Origin: JAIUNP01 sp020161975 | GTDB taxonomy: Bacteria; Pseudomonadota; Alphaproteobacteria; Rhizobiales; Beijerinckiaceae | Reading direction: 5' to 3' | DNA: 64,000 nt | Assembly: GCA_036745275.1 (NCBI GenBank) | Contig: DAIOGK010000003.1 | Span: 62,001-126,000 of the forward strand | Shown: positions 60,494 to 64,000 of the stretch, piece by piece | Position numbering within the stretch: position 1 is the stretch's first letter | How the letters are laid out: each line of letters opens with the position of its first letter | Program-made: the position numbers and the translations under genes | The notes under the pieces: generated by a model | The model's input: only the letters and a program-made list of their open reading frames with translations | What the model was told of the DNA's origin: nothing | Databases searched by the model: none

Positions 60494-60811
60494 ATGCAGT
60501 TTGAATCCACCCTCCGCGACGCCGCCGTCCGTCACTCCCATGCCGATTTCGCGAAGATGCACGCCATTGCGCGTCACCTTCACGATAATCCGGCTGAGAA
60601 GGACGTTTTTGCGCAGGATCCCGAGGGCTTTGCTTTCCGCTTCAACGGCTATCGCGTGCAGGACGGGCATCACCTGCATGTTGCGGATGAGCACAACAAC
60701 CTGATCCCTGCCGAGACCTATGGCGTGTTCGGCTCTGATGATCGTCCGCAGTGGGGCCGTTCCGAGATCCGCGTCGGCTACAAGACGACCGCGCTGGTTG
60801 AGTGCTGCTGA
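60494..60811 (+). CDS. Orphan 105-residue His-rich protein ending in Cys-Cys
   Basis: AGGGGGCC stands before the ATG and a terminator follows, so it looks like a real monocistronic gene. The sequence has nine His, many charged residues and no membrane span or signal. The segment LHDNPAEKDVFAQDPEGFAF faintly resembles NHLP-type RiPP leader peptides, and the protein ends VECC, but no modifying enzyme is near. I do not recognise the family. The preceding 271-base gap has no other convincing gene. Confidence 0.65.
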   Translation: MQFESTLRDAAVRHSHADFAKMHAIARHLHDNPAEKDVFAQDPEGFAFRFNGYRVQDGHHLHVADEHNNLIPAETYGVFGSDDRPQWGRSEIRVGYKTTALVECC

Positions 60812-60828
60812 GGTTTTTTCTGATTTCG

Positions 60829-60854
60829 ACTGCCGGTCCCCGGGCCGGCAGTTT
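60829..60854. terminator. Terminator between the His-rich gene and the chemoreceptor gene
   Basis: ACTGCCGG (60829-60836) pairs with CCGGCAGT (60845-60852) around an eight-base loop, then TT. A separate T run (60814-60819) precedes it. It can serve both convergent genes. Confidence 0.7.
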
Positions 60855-60856
60855 CC

Positions 60857-62584
60857 TCACCCGGCGTCGTGCCCGGTGCAGGTGATGGCGTTGCCCCACA
60901 AGCGGCCACGCAGAAGGATCGGGGCGCCGATCAAGCGTCCGAAGCTAGCACTGCCGTCCTTCATCTCGCGGTGATAGGCCCTCAGGAAATATGGAAGTTC
61001 GTTGCGGGCGGCCTCCAGTGTCTGCGCCCGCGCCATGATCCGCCGGTTACGGCAGTTCAGATCCGACCAGGTGACGTCATCGGGTTTGGGCGGCAGTGCG
61101 TATTCGGGATGATGAACCGGAACATAGGAGTTCCGGTCGATCGCGAGCATGAACCAGCAATGGTCGAGCCTCGCCCGATAGCGGGCGATGATTGGCGGCA
61201 GGATTGTCTCATAGAAGGGCAGGGCTTCGGTGGTGTATTGCACCGGTTGGGTGCCTGGAATGGCGCGATAGTCCGTTGCAAAGAGCGCATCTTCGTCGAT
61301 CACGCCGCTGTCGAGCGCTTCCATGAACTGCCGAGTGATTTCCGCCGCGGCCTGCTGCATGGCCTCGATCTCGGAGCGGCAACGGGCATAGGAGGCGTCA
61401 ATGCAAGTTTTCAGGCGTGCGGCCAGGGTCGCATCCGGCGTTTTGAAGAGCACGTGGACGCCAAGCTCGCTGATGTCGGCAATGGTGCCGTCCACGGTGC
61501 CGACTTCGGTCAGAACCATGCGGATGGGGCCCTTCTGCGGTTTCCAGCCAGGGCGGCGGGCCAGCATTGCGCCATAGGCTGCGATATCGACAACAGTGAT
61601 ATCAACCGTTGTCTCGCCCTGGATGAGTAGGCCCTTCAGGCGGACGGGTACGCGTTCGGCCAGCCGCCTGTCCTTGGCGAGCGACTGGTGAAAATGTCCG
61701 ATGGAACGGCCCGAAAGACGACGCAGGGTGCGCTCGGTGTTTTCGGTGGCGCCGCCGGCGCGGTTGGCGGCCTCAGTGGCGGTACCTGCGAGTTCGTGCA
61801 TCGCGTCGGCGGAGCGGGCGACGGCATCGGCGAAGTCAGCGGTGGCGATGGCCTTGCTGGCCAGTTCATGGGTGCTTTCAATCTGGACCCTTGCCGCGCC
61901 GCGAATCGATTCGAGTGCCGGGTCAAACCGGCTGATCAGTTCTGCCATCTGCGCGACGGACTGGCCCGAACCGGTCATGGCCCGATGCAGGCTGGCGATC
62001 TGCTTGGAAATGTCGGATGTGGCCGTCTGAACCTGCCCCGCCAGGGTCTTGACCTCGGTTGCGACGACGGAAAAGCCCCGCCCTGCGGTGCCCGCGCGGG
62101 CGGCTTCGATGGTGGCGTTGAGGGCCAGGAGATTGGTTTGCCGGGCAATGGACCGGATGATTTCGACAAGAGATGCCATGTCGCGGGCAACATCCGCGAG
62201 GCCCGCCATCTGGTTGCCCACCGTGGCGGCCAGCGCATGGGCTTCGCGCAGCAGGGCGCCAGAGCCGTCGACCTGCCGTTCGATCTCTTCGTTGGAGCGG
62301 GCAAGTTGCTGGGCGGTGTCGGCAAGGCGCTCGGAGTTGATCCGGGCCGAGCCGGACAGGTTGACGAGGCCGCGGCTGGCAAGCTTGATTTCGCCCGCCA
62401 TCATCACGCTTTCGGCGACCTTGGCGCGCGCTTCCTGGGTCGAATCCTGGATAAGGCGAAGGGTCAGCGAGACATCCTGCTCCAACTGGTCGATCACGCA
62501 TCTCAGTTGATCGGGAACCTCCGCGCCGGTCTCCTCCGGTTGGCGAACCGGTGCGCGGGTGGGCAGAGAGGCGGGAGTTGACAT
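60857..62584 (-). CDS. Soluble methyl-accepting chemotaxis protein with PilZ and C-terminal sensor region
   Basis: 575 residues without membrane helix. The MCP signalling domain comes first (about 40-290) with the conserved hairpin IIRSIARQTNLLALNATIEA followed by ARAGTAGRGFSVVATEVK. A PilZ-like domain follows (about 300-395: RRLAERVPVRLKG, VDIAAYGAMLARRP, DISELGVHVLF), though the cyclic-di-GMP RxxxR appears as RRLAER. The C-terminal third (about 400-575: WFMLAIDRNSYVPVHHPEYA, NCRNRRIMARAQT, LLRGRLWGNAI) resembles the Cache-like C-terminal sensor of other cytoplasmic receptors. So it may integrate a cytoplasmic cue and cyclic-di-GMP. Ribosome site is weak at this ATG. Confidence 0.82.
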   Translation of the reverse strand: MSTPASLPTRAPVRQPEETGAEVPDQLRCVIDQLEQDVSLTLRLIQDSTQEARAKVAESVMMAGEIKLASRGLVNLSGSARINSERLADTAQQLARSNEEIERQVDGSGALLREAHALAATVGNQMAGLADVARDMASLVEIIRSIARQTNLLALNATIEAARAGTAGRGFSVVATEVKTLAGQVQTATSDISKQIASLHRAMTGSGQSVAQMAELISRFDPALESIRGAARVQIESTHELASKAIATADFADAVARSADAMHELAGTATEAANRAGGATENTERTLRRLSGRSIGHFHQSLAKDRRLAERVPVRLKGLLIQGETTVDITVVDIAAYGAMLARRPGWKPQKGPIRMVLTEVGTVDGTIADISELGVHVLFKTPDATLAARLKTCIDASYARCRSEIEAMQQAAAEITRQFMEALDSGVIDEDALFATDYRAIPGTQPVQYTTEALPFYETILPPIIARYRARLDHCWFMLAIDRNSYVPVHHPEYALPPKPDDVTWSDLNCRNRRIMARAQTLEAARNELPYFLRAYHREMKDGSASFGRLIGAPILLRGRLWGNAITCTGHDAG

Positions 62585-62676
62585 GGAAACGCTGGCCCGG
62601 AACGATGGTCGAAAGCTGGGATATCGCCAGTCTAGTGTCCCACGATGTAGGATCGGTTAACCATGGTGAAGCCTGT

Positions 62677-63564
62677 ATGGTAGCGGCAGTTCTCGGGATC
62701 ATCGGCGGTTCAGGTCTCTATGACCTGCCTGGTCTTCAGGACGTGCGGACGCTCTCGATCCATAGCCCCTGGGGCGATGCCTCGGACAGCCCGCGCTCCG
62801 GTTCCCTGAATGGTCGCGAGGTGGTGTTCCTGCCTCGACATGGCCGGGGGCATCTGTTGTCCCCCTCGGACATCAACTACCGCGCCAATATCGACGTTCT
62901 GAAGCGGGCGGGCGTGACCGATCTCGTCTCGGTGTCGGCCTGTGGTTCCTTTCGGGACGATTTGCCGCCCGGCACGTTCGTGCTCGTCGATCAGTTCGTG
63001 GACCGGACGGTTTCGCGAACCTCGTCGTTCTTCGGGCGCGGCTGTGTTGCGCATGTCTCGATGGCGCATCCGGTTGGACCGGCGCTTCAGGACAGGATCG
63101 TAGCGGCATCAGAGGTTTCCGGCGTCCCTGTTGTGCGGGGTGGAACCTATGTCTGCATCGAAGGGCCGCAATTCTCGTCGAAGGCTGAATCGGTCAACTA
63201 CAAGGCTCTTGGCCATGATGTGATCGGCATGACGGCCATGCCTGAAGCCAAACTCGCGCGGGAAGCCGAGATCACCTATGCGACGATTGCCATGGTAACG
63301 GATTTCGACTGCTGGCACCCCGACCATGATCATGTGACCGTTGCGGATGTGGTGAAGGTGGCCGGAGAGAATGTCGCGCGCGTTCGGAATCTCATCTGTG
63401 CGCTGGTGCGGGATTTTCCGCTGCACCGCATGGTCTGTCCCGTTGGCTCCCACCGGGCGCTTGACGGGGCCATCATGACGGCGCCGTCAGCGCGCGATCC
63501 CGAGGTGTTGTCCCGGCTTGATGCAGTGGCCGGGCGCGTGCTGTTAACGGATCAGAAAGGGTAA
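62677..63564 (+). CDS. mtnP: S-methyl-5'-thioadenosine phosphorylase
   Basis: 295 residues. LGIIGGSGLYDLPGL at the start, LPRHGRGHLLSPSDINYRAN, YVCIEGPQFSSKAESVNYK, IGMTAMPEAKLAREAEITYA, and TDFDCWHPDHDHV. The TDFDCW form favours methylthioadenosine over purine nucleosides. It phosphorolyses MTA to adenine and methylthioribose 1-phosphate for methionine salvage. ATG at 62677 begins the first strand; the frame runs into the neighbouring promoter region above. Confidence 0.93.
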   Translation: MVAAVLGIIGGSGLYDLPGLQDVRTLSIHSPWGDASDSPRSGSLNGREVVFLPRHGRGHLLSPSDINYRANIDVLKRAGVTDLVSVSACGSFRDDLPPGTFVLVDQFVDRTVSRTSSFFGRGCVAHVSMAHPVGPALQDRIVAASEVSGVPVVRGGTYVCIEGPQFSSKAESVNYKALGHDVIGMTAMPEAKLAREAEITYATIAMVTDFDCWHPDHDHVTVADVVKVAGENVARVRNLICALVRDFPLHRMVCPVGSHRALDGAIMTAPSARDPEVLSRLDAVAGRVLLTDQKG

Positions 63565-63629
63565 AAATCCGTTGCGGTTGGTGAGGGAGGCATCGCTGAT
63601 TTACCATGCCCGGCAACTGGAGAGACACC

Positions 63630-64000
63630 ATGCCGGCATTGCGCGCCATCGAACGCCCGACCAACGGGATCGAAGCCGATCTCAAGACCTTCCTCTGCGA
63701 GCGCTACTGGTTGCCGGGGACGGACTATCCCTTCTGTGCCGATGTCTTTCATGCCCTGGGGTTGACGGGGGACGATTGTCACGAGTTCATGAACGACTTT
63801 TCAGACCTGTTTCAGGTTGATCTGACGGATTATGTCTGGCCGAAGTATCATCTCGACGAAGAAGAGGCGTTGGATGTGCGCTCGGCACTGCGGCCGCTGA
63901 TGCGCTTTGCCGGCCTCAAGGCCAAGCCTCTCAACCGCGATCTCCTGCCGCTCAGTATCGACCACCTTCTGCGCGTCGCCGAGCTTCACCGCTGGGTTGA
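63630..64000 (+). CDS. DUF1493-like protein, truncated by the window end
   Basis: 123 complete codons are visible and the frame leaves the window. GGAG lies eight bases before the ATG. The segment VFHALGLTGDDCHEFMNDFS followed by DLFQVDLTDYVWPKYH matches the DUF1493 pattern, an acyl-carrier-protein-like fold; the usual Ser of carrier proteins is Cys here (DDCHEF). Position after mtnP suggests a separate gene 65 bases on. Family assignment is moderate and function unknown. Confidence 0.65.
   Translation, partial: MPALRAIERPTNGIEADLKTFLCERYWLPGTDYPFCADVFHALGLTGDDCHEFMNDFSDLFQVDLTDYVWPKYHLDEEEALDVRSALRPLMRFAGLKAKPLNRDLLPLSIDHLLRVAELHRWV

Noticed and set aside
1..64000. Mobile elements, CRISPR arrays, tRNA or rRNA genes
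   Set aside because: No transposase or integrase frame, no spaced direct-repeat array and no cloverleaf-like sequence was seen in any intergenic gap.

Overview
The window reads as a contiguous, gene-dense chromosomal segment of a high-G+C alphaproteobacterium, most likely of the Hyphomicrobiales (Rhizobiales). The signs are a petABC cytochrome bc1 operon, an RpiR-type IolR with rhizobial-style operators, DUF1127 mini-proteins, an aerobic hemF, XdhABC, and a respiratory formate dehydrogenase island with alphaproteobacterial-type accessory DUF genes. I see no insertion sequence, prophage, CRISPR array, rRNA or tRNA, and no gene-free stretch above 300 bases. The longest intergenic gaps are about 226-271 bases, at 15035-15260, 19749-20008 and 60223-60493. 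Species cannot be named from this. Left to right: (1) 1-6691: the 3' end of selO, a tandem repeat plus terminator, then leftward glgP and pgi (glycogen and sugar phosphate metabolism) and glpD. (2) 6699-18144: a myo-inositol regulon. A leftward operon SDR-iolC-iolD-iolE-iolB runs on into glpD; iolG is divergent from it, then iolR, then a rightward sugar ABC transporter (binding protein, permease, ATPase). IolC carries a C-terminal DUF2090 domain that may supply the aldolase step; no separate iolJ or iolA is present. One perfect and two near-perfect GGAA-N6-TTCC boxes lie on the candidate promoters of all these units. (3) 18149-19748: two DUF1127 mini-genes flanking a Gfo/Idh/MocA oxidoreductase. 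(4) 20009-25886: xdhA-xdhB-xdhC-MFS, abutting or overlapping end to end, for purine oxidation and probably purine uptake. 
(5) 25876-43040: a formate dehydrogenase island. It holds TusA-like, WD40-cytochrome c and CcdA genes and a 674-residue HdrA-like multi-cluster Fe-S protein. Then comes a tightly coupled run: a degenerate biotin/lipoate-ligase-fold protein, DUF6505, DUF6352, DUF3305 and DUF3306. Next are an HTH-TorD fusion chaperone, a 65-residue Tat-signal peptide protein, fdhA, fdhB, fdhC (TTG start), mobB and moeA; mobA and fdhD lie on the opposite strand. Catalytic subunits, molybdenum cofactor assembly, sulfuration and export are therefore encoded together, and five of the proteins have no assigned function. 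This is the best candidate for an under-described system. (6) 43172-54498: a ferredoxin-NADP reductase, a metallophosphoesterase, a Nudix protein and a GNAT protein. A leftward MoxR-DUF58-DUF4159-large membrane protein operon follows, then DUF1285 and a CoA-type Nudix protein. (7) 54495-64000: DUF6111, a CCA-adding enzyme, leftward trmL-hemF, rightward petABC, and an orphan His-rich 105-residue protein ending in Cys-Cys. The window closes with a soluble chemoreceptor-PilZ protein, MTA phosphorylase, and the start of a DUF1493-like protein. 
Starts were chosen from ribosome binding sites, overlap with the upstream gene, and family length; the uncertain ones are flagged.
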